This document shows positions 1 through 11,310 of a stretch of DNA of 64,000 nt, one piece after another. Origin of the DNA: Vesta saturnalis. Its lineage: Eukaryota; Arthropoda; Insecta; Coleoptera; Lampyridae. The position numbers and the translations under genes were made by a program. The notes beneath the pieces are model-generated. The model ran no database searches. It was not told the DNA's origin and worked only from the letters and a program-made list of their open reading frames with translations. How positions within the stretch are numbered: position 1 is the stretch's first letter; each line of letters starts with the position of its first letter. The stretch lies in contig JARFJB010001945.1 in the NCBI GenBank assembly GCA_036346205.1, forward strand, positions 1,353,501 through 1,417,500. The letters run 5' to 3'.

Positions 1-605
1 TTCCAACGATTAACATACTTTAGTGTTACTGCGGTGGCATTATGCTCTTTTAACTGGGAGCCGTCTTATGCCTTCACTACATTTACATGTGAACATGTAT
101 CTTAAAATATGCTACATTATAGATACGAAATATAAAAATAAAATACATCAGAATGAAATCAAGAGACCTCTATACATTAAATAACAAGATTGTAATGTAA
201 TATTAACTTTCAAATTACCTTTGATATTCATTTATATTAGATGAAATAATCACTCTTACCATAATACAGTAATGCAAGTCATATACTAATTACAATTCGT
301 ATTTAGTTAAATTTATAAAATTTCTGTCTTCTAAAATCAATTAATAATAATATTATAATTAATTTACCCTTTCGTTGAGATCATAATATTATAAGCATTT
401 ACTAAAACAAAATACAATTAGCCATCATATAACATTACTTGTGAATTCTTTTTTATGATAAAAAAAAATATTCTTAATTCTCAACCATAAAAATCAACAA
501 CCCGGTTAATTATTTTCAAAACATCCATCTAAGCACACCCTATTTTTACTATCAAATATACAACATCCAACGTCCATATATTTTCTTTTTTTTTTTAATA
601 ATAGT
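1..605. other. AT-rich sequence without recognised feature
   Basis: Very AT-rich DNA with short homopolymer runs. I see no coding potential, repeat structure or RNA gene on either strand. Confidence 0.6.
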
Positions 606-639
606 ACTATAACACTCAGAAATGCTTAGGAGGATGGAT

Positions 640-1195
640 AGAGGGACATTGAATTGCAAAGAGATGCCTATGAACAGCTAAATTTTTTCATATCATACGT
701 GAGAGGAAAACAGGAACTAGGCAGATCATTCCAAAGTTTAGAAGCCTTGTAGAAGAATGTGGATTGCGCCCGTTAGGTACGACAAGTGGAGATTTGCACT
801 TAATACTGATAATGTCAATGAGCGAACCGAGTATTCCTAGCAAAGGTAGCTCGAGATGGTATCAAAGAATGTAATTCAGCAGCGCAATATCCATTGTAAC
901 ACCGATAATACAAAGAAAGAACTGAAACTATTCTTCTATGCTTAAGTGACTGCATATAAGAAGTTAAGGACGGATCATTTATAAGCCTAATCGCTCTCTT
1001 TTGAATACGATCTACGATATCGAGAGCGTATTGGCGAGCACCAACCGAGAGGTGAAAATTATATTCTAGATGAGGTTGAATTTGGTTGGGCATTATACAG
1101 CAGAAAGAGTTGTCGGGAGGCAAATTACTGCTTAGATCTGTACAAAAAGGCCAATTTACGAGCAGCTGTTTTGGTAGCTGACAGAAGATGGTCAA
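640..1195 (-). pseudogene. LINE 1 C-terminal domain remnant
   Basis: A 126-codon frame (1195-815) reads RQYALDIVDRIQKRAIRLI and SLYYRCYNGYCAAELHSLIP, then RATFARNTRFAH. This is the conserved thumb/C-terminal tail of CR1/jockey-type RT proteins. Downstream, about 780-640, another frame gives FFYKASKLWNDLPSSCFP, the usual final segment. The element 3' end must lie near 612-640; no poly(A) or clear microsatellite end was seen. Confidence 0.75.
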
Positions 1196-2175
1196 CCCAT
1201 GATAGATTTGAAGATACAGTCATTCCCAACAGAGTAATGGAGTCTGAAAATTTAAGATCTGAGAAATTCATACTTACAATAGGAAATGATCGATCTTTTC
1301 TGGCCGACGCTAGTCAACACTGAGTTTTGTTAGCATTAAATTTAACTAAATTATTGCTTCCCCGTTCGATAATACATTGAATGTCTTTGTTGATTGAATT
1401 TGCCATTTCAGCTTTAATGTGTTGAGACATAGAAGGTAGATTACCATTATGAGTACACTGAGATGAACTACAATGTAGAGTGCTGTCGTCAGCAAAGCAA
1501 TGGATTGGATTAGTTGTTGAAGAAATACGGCCATTTATAGCAGGAAAAGTTTAGGCGCTATAATTGATCCCTGTGGCACACCCGCGTTAATGCTAAGTTC
1601 TTTTGAAAAACAGCCATCAACTCCGACACGTATTCGTCTTTAATCAAGGAAACTAGAAACCAAGTTGATGAACTATCATTCAACCCAAACGAGGTGAGTT
1701 TGGCACGTAAACACTTACGCCAAACTTGGTCAAATGCCTTTGAGATATCTAAAGCGACTACGACTGTTTCACCGGAGTGTTCTAATGTTTATTCCAAATT
1801 TGGGTCACATATGAAAGAAGATCACCTGTTGAACGACTCTACCTAAAACCCATATTGGTGGTCACTAAGGAGTTTGTTAGTTCCAAGGAACGAGAGCAGT
1901 TGCTGATTAATGGCTTTTTCCATGATTTTAGACAAAATGGAAGTGATAGCAATTGGTCGGTAGTTCGAGGGATCGATCTTATCGCCTTTTTTGAGAATAG
2001 GTTGAACATTTGGTAACTTCAACGATGAAGTAAATTCCCCAGAAGACGTAGAGATCGAATAAGGCTTAGATAAGACTGGTACTAGCTCAGGGCAACATTT
2101 CTTTAAAACAATAGCTCGGATTCCGTCTGATCCATTAGCCTTATTGAGATAAAGCCTACTGATTCTAGGAGCTTG
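1196..2175 (-). pseudogene. LINE 1 reverse transcriptase remnant
   Basis: Reading the minus strand across frames gives the RT fingers and palm in order: KKGDKIDPSNYRPIAITSIL near 2.0 kb, VVVALDISKAFDQVW near 1.75 kb (first catalytic Asp), GVPQGSIIAPKLF near 1.57 kb and the catalytic box FADD at 1485-1496. The active-site residues are still legible, but stops and frameshifts lie between the blocks, so no functional enzyme can be made. Confidence 0.8.
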
Positions 2176-2521
2176 TACCGAAAATGCATTGCATCAGCAC
2201 AAGTCTTATTGAATCAGGGTTGGGAACGTGAATGACCTACACGATTCTGTTTTTTGGAAATGTATAACTCCATGCCCATGAGGCATGACTTCAGATACTG
2301 AAAGGGCAATGTCCAAAGAAGAGAACAACTTAAAACAATATTCACGCCGTGCAAAGGTTGCAAAGGAGTTTCGTAAATCACTCCATCCACAAGGTTCTAT
2401 TAGTGTTGAGAATAACAGCGGAGTTAGGGACAGTAGAAATTGTTTTTTTAGACAATGTTCAGATAGACCTAGAGGGGAGAGAACGGGAGTTTTATAAACA
2501 AGTGACTGAGACAGAAGATAG

Positions 2522-2950
2522 TTAGTCAACTTTCAAACTAAGGCAATCGAAGAAGTCTTGAAAGTTACTGTCATTAGGGGATCTATAAATGCAACAGTAA
2601 AATTTTACAATTTTAGGACCTGAATGTTTAAACCAAATCACCTCGAAATTGTTATTTTCCAAGGAAGAAATTCGTCTTGCGAGCAATACGGTCCTTAATA
2701 TAGGCACATACGCCTCATTTATATCGTAAGGGTGACTTGTGTTTCAGATAGAACAAAATGTCAGTTTGTAATAGTTCAAGATGTTGGTGAACAGCAGTAA
2801 GATTAGACCTGATACCGCGGATGTTGCAATAGTGGATCAGAAAGTTCGAACTCTCGATGACCGAGGTCGCTTGGGCCTTTCCCTCCCGGAAATCCGAATG
2901 GGGCAGGATTTTACGCCCGGTATTTATTACCCTAAAAGCCACAGCCATCT
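2522..2950 (-). pseudogene. LINE 1 apurinic-type endonuclease remnant
   Basis: Two reading blocks (2948-2715 and 2707-2522, minus) encode parts of an exonuclease/endonuclease/phosphatase-fold domain that nicks target DNA during target-primed reverse transcription. Recognisable pieces are IHYCNIRGIRSNLTAVHQHL followed by LLQTDILF (strand leading to the catalytic Glu) and FYCCIYRSPNDSNFQDFFD (the Y-R-P block). The usual SET after ILF is garbled, so the catalytic Glu cannot be confirmed. A stop separates the two blocks. Confidence 0.75.
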
Positions 2951-3534
2951 TTTTTATAACTTTTAATCCGATAGGAAGGATAAGGATGAGAATAAATTAA
3001 GGACGAAGAAAAGATTACCGGTAGCCCTTACCGAGCTCAGAAAATCGGACACCCAATATTAAGAAGCCCATGGTAAGGTTGGTGGTGCCTCCCCGGCTGG
3101 CATGGTGTGCAAATGGGTCCCACCTGTTACTACATGGTTTCAATTTAACCCGCATTTTAATATATAAATTAAAAAATATAAATCTGCACCAGTTGTGTTA
3201 CAGTAGTAATACAATCTTTCAGCATTGTTTAACATGTTGAACCAAATTTATGAAATTTGAAAAAAAAAAGTATTCTAAGGACGGTAAATTACATAAATAA
3301 AGGAAATATATAATGAAATTTAAATAAAGATAAAAGAGGTTATACTTTAGTTTTGACGATATTTATAATACCGGGGGCACGATTTTGCCAGTAACCGGTC
3401 TGCTCGCTATGGTATTACTCAAGAGAACAATACAATTGCTTCGGATCGACCTGGCTACAAGGGGCGGTCAAGGTCGAAACAGACAGGCCCCGTTGCTGAC
3501 AACTGTGCAAGGAATGAGTGGCGAGTAGGTACGT

Positions 3535-4130
3535 GGAATGTTAAGAGGTATGCATCATAAAGAATTTGAAATTGCGAATGTAATGTACGAAAGACACCTT
3601 GATATTCTATGTGTATCGGAGACAAAGCGCAAAGGAAAGGATGCTGTGGAGATGGAGGATGGCAGCCTAGCACTATGGTCAGGAGTTGAGATTGAAGGGC
3701 ATGGCTCAAAAGGAGTTGGAGTGATCGTAAGTGAAAGAGCGAAAATATGTGTTAAACAGTACGAATTCGTATCTCCCGGTTAATATGGGTTAGAATGAAA
3801 GTAGAGTTTCTAAGAATTTTTCTTATTGCATGCTATGCACCGGTGAATGGAGAAAGAGACCAGACGCGTGAGAACTTCTGGAATGAAGTAGAGAACGTGT
3901 TAAACGTATGTAAGCCAAACGAAAGAGTGATAATAGTGGGGGATATGAACAGATGGGTAGGTGTAAAGAGAGAACATACTGAACGCGTTCTAGGAAAGTT
4001 CGGAGACCAAAGAGTCAATGAGAATGGTGAACGCCTGATGAACATCTGTGTGGAGAGAAGCCTGTTTGTATCCAATACGTGGTTTAAACATAAAAATGTA
4101 CATATGTATACATGGCAAAAGTATGATTGA
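3535..4130 (+). pseudogene. LINE copy 1 endonuclease remnant
   Basis: Frames 3538-3783 and 3795-4130 join across a frameshift near 3780. The first contains LDILCVSETKRKGKD with the catalytic Glu of SET; the second contains ACYAPVNGERDQTRENFW and IIVGDMNRWVG with the catalytic Asp-x-Asn. This is the apurinic-type endonuclease that makes the target nick. The frame closes at 4130, where the MYTWQ motif runs into a deletion; the intact sequence there is present in the copy at 33.3 kb. Confidence 0.85.
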
Positions 4131-4139
4131 ACCTAGTGA

Positions 4140-5055
4140 AAGACACAAAAGTAATGCGCGGATCGGAGTGTGGATCGGACCACTTTTTGGTTGTATCGAG
4201 AGTGTGTTTAGGGTAAAAGTGGATTTGGAGAAGGAAAGCAAGCGTAGTGCGAACGTCTAGCATTAGGGTAGACAAGCTAGTAGATAATGGTGCGAGAATA
4301 AAATACGCAGATGCTGTGAGTAAAGAGTTGAATATGAACGTAGCATTGTGAAACGAACAAATGAAAGACACTGACGTTGAAAGTGCATGGATAAGCTTGA
4401 AAAACCGTGTTGTCAATTGTGCCGTGCGGATATGGGGAAGAGCGATTTTAGGAAGTCAGTAAAAATGTGCTTGGTGGAATGAATTGGTAAAAAAGGCAGT
4501 ATGTAAAAAAAAAGATGCGTACATGGCAATGATTGCTGCAAAAAATGAGACTGAGAAAAAGCGATTGTATGAGGTGAACAGATTAAGAAAGAAAAAAGCG
4601 AAGGAGGTAGTGAAAATAAGTAAAGAGGAAGTGATGGCTGTGGAAGGAGAAAAAATGCAGAATGATTTTGAGGGAAACAAAAAACTAACTATACTGGAAA
4701 TGGGTCAAAAATACAAAACATGGCCCAAAACAGAACGCTACAGGAGTGATGAATACGAGCAACGAAATAGTATGAGACGATTGTGAAGTGAGGAAATGCT
4801 GACAAGAATATTTCGGAAAGCTGTACAGTAGTGAAGAAAGTAAGACTGAAGGGTTAAATAAGGAGAATGTAGAAGGAATGTGCGGATCGTAGTGTGGATC
4901 GGACCACTTTTTGGTTATATCGAGAGTGTGTTTAGGGCAAAAGTGGGCCTGGGGAAGAAAAGCAAACGTAATGCGAACGTCCAGAATTAGGGTAGACAAA
5001 CTGGTGGATAATGTAAAATGTAAATGTATTGTAAAATGGGGAAATGCTGGCAAGA
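4140..5055 (+). pseudogene. LINE copy 1 linker region with duplicated blocks
   Basis: Lysine-rich linker between endonuclease and RT. The frame 4484-4786 (VCKKKDAYMAMIAAKNETEK) aligns with 33.75-33.95 kb in copy 2. The block beginning GCGGATCG at about 4155 (to about 4290) recurs at about 4873-5015, and the CAAGAATATTTC/CTGTACAGTAGTG block at 4800-4835 recurs at about 5050-5085. Copy 2 has each block once, so copy 1 suffered internal duplication or template switching. Confidence 0.7.
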
Positions 5056-5165
5056 ATATTTCAGAAAGCTGTACAGTAGTGTGGAAAATAATACAGTATG
5101 GTTAAATAAGGAGAAGGTAGAAGGAATCGTGAATAAAACTGAGGATATTGGGATAAATGAGGTAG

Positions 5166-5240
5166 AGAAAACGGTAGGAAGGTTGAAAAACAGCAAGAGG
5201 CCTGCTCTCTTGCTCGTTTTTCAACCTTCCTACCGTTTTC
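5166..5240. repeat. Snap-back inverted repeat inside LINE copy 1
   Basis: AAAACGGTAGGAAGGTTGAA at about 5167 is followed within 50 bases by its reverse complement (TTCAACCTTCCTACCGTTTT, about 5220-5239), giving a near-perfect stem of roughly 30 bp with GAGGCCTGCTC at the tip. Copy 2 (about 34180-34240) has only the left arm and continues into normal coding sequence, so the right arm is a private inverted duplication that destroyed part of the RT N terminus. Confidence 0.9.
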
Positions 5241-5244
5241 ACTG

Positions 5245-5772
5245 GTGAAATGCTAAAGTATGGGGAAGCAAAGCTTATACGAAGATTGTGTAAATTATTC
5301 AATGTATGCCTTATGTGTGGAAAAGTGCCAAGGGATTGGAAGAGCGCGATGATTGTACCACTGTATAAGGGTAAGGGGAGCACGAGTAATTGCAAGAACT
5401 ACAGAGGAATAAGTTTGCTCAGCCTGGTAAAGTATTTGGAAGAATTCTGATTGATAGAGTACAAGAAACTACACAGACTAAGATTTGGGATGTGCAGAGC
5501 GGCTTCTAGCCAGGGAGAGGATGTGTCGATCAGATGGTTGCTCTCCAGCAAACGAAAAGTGTTTAAGGGTAAAAAGAAAGCTGTACTGTGCGTTTGTAGA
5601 TCTGGAGAAAGTATACGACAGAGTGAATAGCGAGAAGCTGTGGGAAATATTAAATGAATATGGCGTAAATAAAGGTCTAATATATGGAATACGGCGAGGG
5701 GAAGTGTCAGTGAATGCTTTAATATTGATCAAGGAGTGCGACAAGGCTGTGTGATGTCACGGCGATTGTTCT
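5245..5772 (+). pseudogene. LINE copy 1 reverse transcriptase, 5' part
   Basis: Frames 5250-5450 and 5485-5754 carry RT palm motifs: WKSAMIVPLYKGKG, NYRGISLLS, and FVDLEKVYDRVNSEKLWEIL with the first catalytic Asp. The block GVRQGC (about 5730-5755) is present here although copy 2 lost it. The reading is then cut by the mariner insertion and resumes at 6944. Confidence 0.8.
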
Positions 5773-5777
5773 ATATA

Positions 5778-6939
5778 CAGTGTGTCCAAAATTGCTATCT
5801 TGGAAACTATAAGAGATCGAAAGACGGTTAAATAGAGAAAGTTTTAGAGAATTTTGAGCCCACTAAAATGTCATTATGAAATCAAATCTTCCAAATTCTA
5901 TTAAATTTCTTACTACATTATTAAACTGAATTCTGGCAGGTTGCCTTCTTTCGGGGTACATTTGAAAATAGTCATCACTAGCTCTGGTAGCATTTCTTTC
6001 ATTTTTGATATAGCACACTAATATATCAAAATTTTCTTCGTTAGAATAATTTAACGCCATTTTCAACTATTGTAGTCTTTTGACAGATAACATAATTGTT
6101 ATACGATAATTGTTTTAAACTCATCAAAGCCTACTATCCGAAATTTACAATAATCGAATTCATTATTTAGCTGTAGTTAATTTTTAAGTGTTTTAATAGG
6201 ATTTTCGCATTTTTTGTAAATATTTTCACTTGAATTAAATGTATTGTTAGGTGTTTACTTAAATTTAAACTTAATAAAAGAGTTATTTATCTGTCATTGT
6301 TTAAGACAAGGTTTGGAAAGGCTTTTTCGATATTGTAATAAATAGTTATCTACGAATAGGTAGCTACTGTTCATAAGAGATTACTTGATGATGCTTTTGA
6401 TGAGTTGAAATGCCCTATTATGAATTATGAGTTGAAATAAATGTACATTTGCAGAATAAATTGCTTTGGTAGTTTTTTTTTCAAAAATGTTTCATAAAAA
6501 AAAGAAATATTTTAAAATGTTAAGAATGAGGGTCGAAACGTCGAATTATCATTAAGTGTTATACATTGTTGGATTTAGAATAAAAAAAGGAATCATTTTA
6601 TACCATTTCCGCCCCATATGAAAAAATAAAGTTGGTGATGGTCTCTAATCGACGAAACGTCGGATTAATTTTTTTCGGTCACCAATCAATAGAGGATAAA
6701 AAGTGGAAATGGCAAAGTGTAATTTATTTTTTTATATCTGTTCAAATAATAGCTAAAAATAAAAATTGTCGATTTTCAGTTTTTTTCGAATATTTTGAAA
6801 AATATTTGAGATAGCCTTGATTTCAGAATGGCATTTTAGTGGGCTCAAAATTCTCTAAAACTTTCTCTATTTAACCGTCCTTCGATCTCTTACAGTTTCC
6901 AAGATATCAATACCGCACAGACCAATTTTGGACACACTG
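5778..6939 (-). mobile_element. Mariner-type remnant nested in LINE copy 1
   Basis: About 100-base terminal inverted repeats: the left end begins CAGTGTGTCCAAAATTG, the right end finishes CAATTTTGGACACACTG, each next to TA. Comparing the LINE with its uninterrupted copy at 34.78 kb (TGTTCAATGAATACATGG) shows the insertion point directly, with TA duplication as expected for Tc1/mariner. Only the first part of a transposase is left; the interior is AT-rich filler. Two GAAACGTCG motifs (about 6532 and 6654) lie inside. Confidence 0.9.
5863..6066 (-). pseudogene. N-terminal fragment of a mariner-type transposase
   Basis: 67 codons starting MKMALNYSNEENFDILVCYI with YPERRQP further on. This is the start of the insect mariner family in which an N-terminal helical domain (FSNEE..DI...YG..R.N..A...Y...FPERR.P) precedes the helix-turn-helix; compare the intact protein at 44873. 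DNA-binding and DDE/D domains are missing. Coding strand is opposite to the host LINE. Confidence 0.8.
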
Positions 6940-6943
6940 TATA

Positions 6944-7817
6944 CATGGATAAATGGGTTAGACAAGCATGTACCGATACAAATGGTGTAATGGTTGGTGA
7001 CGTAAATGTACGACTGGTGTATGCAGATGGCACAGTCTTATTAAGTGACAGTGCGAATGAGCTACAAACCGCTCTGAATAAGTTTGATACAGTCTGTGAG
7101 ATCATGGACCTAAAGGTAAACATGAACAAAACTAAGATTGTGGTGTTCAATCGGGAAGGTGGAAAGGAGAGTAGAGTATTTATCCTGCAAGAAGAAATTA
7201 TGGAGTAAGTGGACGAGGTGGTATATCTGGGTAGAATGTTTAATGCAGGTGGTACAATGGAGGCCGAGATTGGACGAAGGGTCAATGCTAGAAGGAAAAT
7301 GATTGGAAGTATGTGGACGATAATGAGAAACGAAAGCATGAGCCTAGCTACGAAACGAGCAATCTATAATGGCGTGTTTGTCCTATCAGTACTGTATAGA
7401 AGTGAAACATGGGTATGTCAAAAAAAGCACGAAAGAAAAATAAATGCCATTGGTATAGATTTCTCAGAAGTGCATGTGGTAAAACGAGAAGGGACAAGAT
7501 AAAGAATGAATGCATAATGACGGAGTGTGGCGAAGAAAAGACGATGAAGGATACATATAAAAGTAGTACATTACATTGGTTTGGCAACATTCAGAGAATG
7601 AACAACGCAAGATTAACGAAGCAAATATATGTGGGTAAGGTTAGAGGAAAGGCCGGGTCTCGTAGGCCGCTTAAAACTTTGCTGTGCAGTAGAATGTATG
7701 ATAAAGGAAAGAAAGATAAGGAGTTCTAAAAATAAAAGGGCATGTATGAATCTTGCGGAAGCTAGGGAGGTATGCGGAGATAGGAAAGCGTGGAGAAAGA
7801 TTGTGAATGAAAAATAA
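6944..7817 (+). pseudogene. LINE copy 1 reverse transcriptase, 3' part, and C-terminal domain
   Basis: Continuation of the RT after the mariner insertion. The catalytic box reads YADG at 7020-7031 instead of YADD (copy 2 has YADD), so the second metal-binding Asp is lost. Downstream blocks VNMNKTKIVVFNREGGK, GRRVNARRKMIGSMWTIMRN and TLHWFGNIQRMNNARL are the RT thumb and the tail of this family. Frameshifts occur near 7205, 7440 and 7680. A stop near 7815 is followed by a 60-base 3' region. Confidence 0.85.
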
Positions 7818-7885
7818 ATAAGAGGCAGGGATTATTTTGCCTACCCCGCAAGGGAATGGCGTGAACGTTAAGTTATAATGAATAA

Positions 7886-8775
7886 TATACATAAATCGAT
7901 CAATATCAAAACACACCACATTGGACACTTTATAATGTTTCTGTTTAAATAAGTGTATATGCATATGAAAAAACAATACTGTTCTAATTATTCAATGATA
8001 TTGTAATTAAAAGGTTAACAGTAAAATGTAATTAGAACAAATTTCCTGTTACCTTTAAGCAAGTAAATCAATAGGTAATTGACCGTTTCTTGTAGGTCCG
8101 ATTAAAGTTCAATCAAATCCTTAATACATGGTTAATTATGAAAAAACAAAATTGATCGTAATCTAATTATTTTTATCTTGAGGTGGAAAAACTTTCATAA
8201 TTTAAATATGCAACAAGCATATGATGATTTAAGATTATATAGTTGAATAACTTCATCAATAATAATTTCTTTAATGAAATATCATTAGCATTTCTAAACT
8301 GGTTTAAAAAAATTTACTTCCTCTGTGAATGTTAGATCACGTTATACTCTATTAATTAGTTTTTTGTTGTTTTTTTGAATTAGTCTGCTTTATTATTAAA
8401 AAATGTTACTTAATTAGGTGAGGTTTTATAATTTATTTACAGGAAAGGTGAAAATTTAGAATAAGTTTAACGATGTCTGACGCCTATTACATTTATATTC
8501 TTCTTAGTATTAATTTCGAAATATCTGCTGATTTAAGTCTTGAAATTACGGAATTTCTGATGCGTTTTTATAAAATTTTATTTAGGATAAATTTCGATAG
8601 ATATATGAAACTGTAATAATGAAGATTTCGAATAAGCTATATTTTTTTATATCGATTATAACGAAGTATTCTAACAACTTTAGATCATAACATGTAGAGC
8701 ATGTTTGGCAAAATATTTAAACAAGTAAAAAAATAACCAAAATGGAGTAACGCGAATTTTTCTCACTTGCAATTT
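7886..8775. other. AT-rich sequence, nothing recognised
   Basis: No coding block, splice-site pair or obvious repeat seen on either strand. Confidence 0.5.
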
Positions 8776-10340
8776 ACTTTAGTTTTACGTTATGCGGACC
8801 AAATGCTGATAAACATTCATGAGGCGCAATATTTATTCTTGGTTATCGAGGTACGCCATTTTAATGCAGATGATGGGCAAAATTCGGGCAAAATGCTGAC
8901 AGAATTTAGCTCTTACGTATCTTCGGTGTATAAATATAGATTTTAGGTAAAATTGGACCCAAATGCCGACCAGCACTCATGTGCCACAAAATTTAGCGCT
9001 TGGTCATGAATTAATTTTACCGTACCCACAACGAAATTGTAAAATTTGCCCCAAATTCTGATAAATACTTTGGGCTGCAAAATTTAATTTTTGGTCATGG
9101 ATTAATGTTGCAGCGACCACAATGAAACTGGTGTATAAATATAGATTTTGGGCAACACACAGCCGAAATGCTGACCAACACTCATAAGCCACAAAATTTG
9201 TTCTTGGTCATGGCGGGAATATATTTTTCAGCAGCACAAATAAAGATCTTGATCAACTTTTGGCCCAAAAGCTCATGAAGTGCATACTTAGGTGTTGGTC
9301 ATCGAAACAATTCATTTTACAGCGATCACAACAAAATTTGTTTATTTGTTTACAAATATATATTTTTTGGTCAACAATTGGCCCAACACCCATGAACAAT
9401 GGTATTTAGCTCTTGGCCATCCAGGCATTCAATACTGTCATGCCTCGAACACATTTGGTGCAGAAATATAGATTTTGCGCAACATTCATATCGTTCACTG
9501 CTGTTGTATTTTGCACAACTAAAGTACAAAAGCTACCTGAACTCTATAGGTAGCCTGGAGGTGTACATATTGTTCACAGACTCTTACGGCATTGCTTTGA
9601 TATACGTAAACAGGTCTCCCGGCCTTATGTTTATATTTTTTTACTCGTTTATTTTACTAGATGATTGGTAGACATAGGGCGAGAAGAAATCTTGACGGGA
9701 AGGTTTTGGAAACAAAGTTAGACATTCACACTTTTTCGTAACTGTGCATTTTACGTTTAAATTTTTGTACTCTTTGTGTTAGAAAACGGTTTAGTACGTA
9801 GTCAAGGTGTATACTATGGAACGAAAGATCTTTTACTTTTGCCGAAACGTCGTAACAGGCAAAACAAAGTTGGACAAAAATGACTAGCACTAATGAGTCA
9901 CAAAACTAGCTTTTGGTCATCGAAGCATTCAATTGGTGTATAAAGATAGATTTTGGGCAATATTCTACCCAAATGCTGACAAACTCTCGTTGGATATAAA
10001 ATTTAGGTCTTTATCATGGAGGGAATTCATCTTGCAGCGACCCCAACGAAATTGGCGTAAAAATATCGATCTTGCGCAACCTTTCGATCAAATGCTGACA
10101 AAAGTTCATGGGGTACATAATTTACGTACTGGTGGTCGAGGTATTTCATTTTGAGCGATCCCAACGAAATTTGTATAAATACAGGTTTTAGTCAACAATC
10201 GGCCTCAATGCTGACCAACACCCATGGCCCACAGTATTTAGATCTGTTGTCATCCAGGAGTTCTATTCTGTAGTGCTCTGGTATATTTGGAGCAGAAATA
10301 TAGATTTTGGGAAACATTCGTTATCTTTCACTGTTCCCCT
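8776..10340 (+). repeat. Degenerate satellite-like tandem repeat array
   Basis: A unit of roughly 130-150 bases recurs many times with heavy divergence. Hallmarks of each unit are AAATGCTGAC(A/C)AAC.CTCATG, CACAAAATTTAG, CTTGGTCAT, CAGCGA.C.CAACGAAATTG and TGTATAAATATAGATTTTGG. Clear units begin near 8795, 8965, 9053, 9165, 9265, 9370, 9960, 10093 and 10210. There is no open frame conserved through the units, so a protein repeat is unlikely. It looks like an old satellite or an amplified element interior. Confidence 0.75.
9380..9880 (+). repeat. Higher-order repeat, copy A
   Basis: This block (from GGCCCAACACCCATG through CTTTTACTTTTGCCGAAACG) recurs about 0.8 kb downstream at 10200-10660. 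Shared landmarks are GTATTTAG.TCT, CATCCAGG, GCAGAAATATAGATTTTG and TAGTC.AGGTGT.CACTATGGAA. The block includes satellite units plus about 350 bases of unrelated flank, so it is a segmental duplication rather than one more satellite unit. Confidence 0.75.
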
Positions 10341-10660
10341 TTCCTAATTTTGGAATATTTGTACTTTGCATATTTGGAGTACATAATATATTATATATTG
10401 AAAACCACAAGTCGACAGGCCGTCTGGACGCCAAAATATATTGTGCATAAACAGGCACACGATTCTTTCGACATAGTAGACAATGAAAGTCAGAAATTCA
10501 CGCTTTTGTGTAACTGTTCAAAAGTGCACGCACCTTACGACCTAACATTTAAATATTTTACTTGGTTTTACAAAATGCTCTAGTACATAGTCAAGGTGTG
10601 CACTATGGAAGGACTGATCTTTTACTTTTGCAAAAATGACGTAATCGGAAAACAAAGTTT
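10200..10660 (+). repeat. Higher-order repeat, copy B
   Basis: Diverged second copy of 9380-9880, ending CTTTTACTTTTGCAAAAATG, just before a run of T at about 10660. Indels between the copies (offset changes from about 830 to about 787) show that the duplication is old. Confidence 0.75.
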
Positions 10661-11310
10661 TTTTTAAAGGTTAATGCGAAAAAGCGCATTTGATATATTA
10701 AGCTGCTCAGGAATATATAGCTTACGGGTTTAGAACCAACGTTTTGGAAATTAATCATCAGGGCCAATACTTTAAAAAAAAACAATTGAAAGCTAATTAA
10801 ATTTTCTAACCAATAATTTTTAAATTAATAAAATTTAATTACGTTACGTCAGTTTTTATTAAACCCTTTGGAATCGACTTCATTTTAAATTTATATTACT
10901 TTTTAAAAATTTTGGTTTTATGCCTTGCGATATTTTTATTTTAAACGTTTGCTTCACGTTTACTAAGTACCGTTTAACTGCTTTATAATTGTGGTCCGTC
11001 CGTCCACGCTTTTCTTCATAATCCACTGCAAGGATTTTTACCAAACTTGGTGTATGGGCAGATTAGGTGGAACTGAATATTGAACGCACTTACATTGTTT
11101 GTTGTATTTATACGTTTGCTTATCGAGATCAATCGAGAACAATTACTTATATCCTAGAAATGCCCGTAGAAATTAATCAAACTTTATACCTTTCAACAGA
11201 AACAGGATATGTGGCATCGTCAGTAAATAATGAAACGTCCTATTAACTGACGACAGCTACAGTTGCGGTTGAAACGCATAAATTTTATAAACATTTATAT
11301 TCTTACACGA
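10661..11310. other. Intergenic, AT-rich
   Basis: No gene recognised. At 10741-10761 the minus strand reads CTGATGATTAATTTCCAAAA, a degraded example of the hammerhead-like motif described in the findings. Confidence 0.4.

Larger units (their letters stand above)
612..3135 (-). mobile_element. Decayed CR1/jockey-type non-LTR retrotransposon (LINE 1)
   Basis: On the minus strand, pieces of one LINE follow in the expected order: 5' region near 3.1 kb, endonuclease at 2.9-2.5 kb, reverse transcriptase at 2.2-1.2 kb and the typical C-terminal tail down to about 0.64 kb. Frames change repeatedly and stops interrupt every block, so the copy is dead. The motif set (IHYCNIRGIRSN in the endonuclease, GVPQGS and FADD in the RT, RPHLEY-like and RIQKRAIRLI in the tail) is typical of the jockey/CR1 superfamily; the exact clade is inferred. 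No target-site duplication was identified; both ends are approximate. Confidence 0.8.
3371..7885 (+). mobile_element. RTE-like LINE, copy 1, rearranged and split
   Basis: Homologous from end to end with the copy at 32595-35740. It starts with the same GC-rich leader (from about 3371) and ends with the same short 3' region (GGCGTGAA, then GTTAAGTTA) after the final stop. Order: endonuclease (3.5-4.1 kb), linker (4.2-5.1 kb), RT (5.25-5.77 and 6.94-7.4 kb), C-terminal GHIERM-type tail (7.5-7.8 kb). It carries internal duplications, a snap-back inverted repeat at 5166-5240 and a mariner insertion at 5778-6939. Short 3' regions ending in short repeats are typical of the RTE clade; the clade call is inferred. 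Confidence 0.85.

Noticed and set aside
6520..6560. Second hammerhead-like site (GGGTCGAAACGTCG)
   Set aside because: No CUGAUGA or hairpin precedes the GAAAC; too short to count alone.
9835..9856. GCCGAAACGTCG in the satellite flank as a ribozyme core
   Set aside because: No upstream CUGAUGA-like box; not retained in the duplicated copy at 10.63 kb.
8776..10340. CRISPR-like array
   Set aside because: Units are contiguous and degenerate, without constant repeats and unique spacers, and the DNA is eukaryotic.
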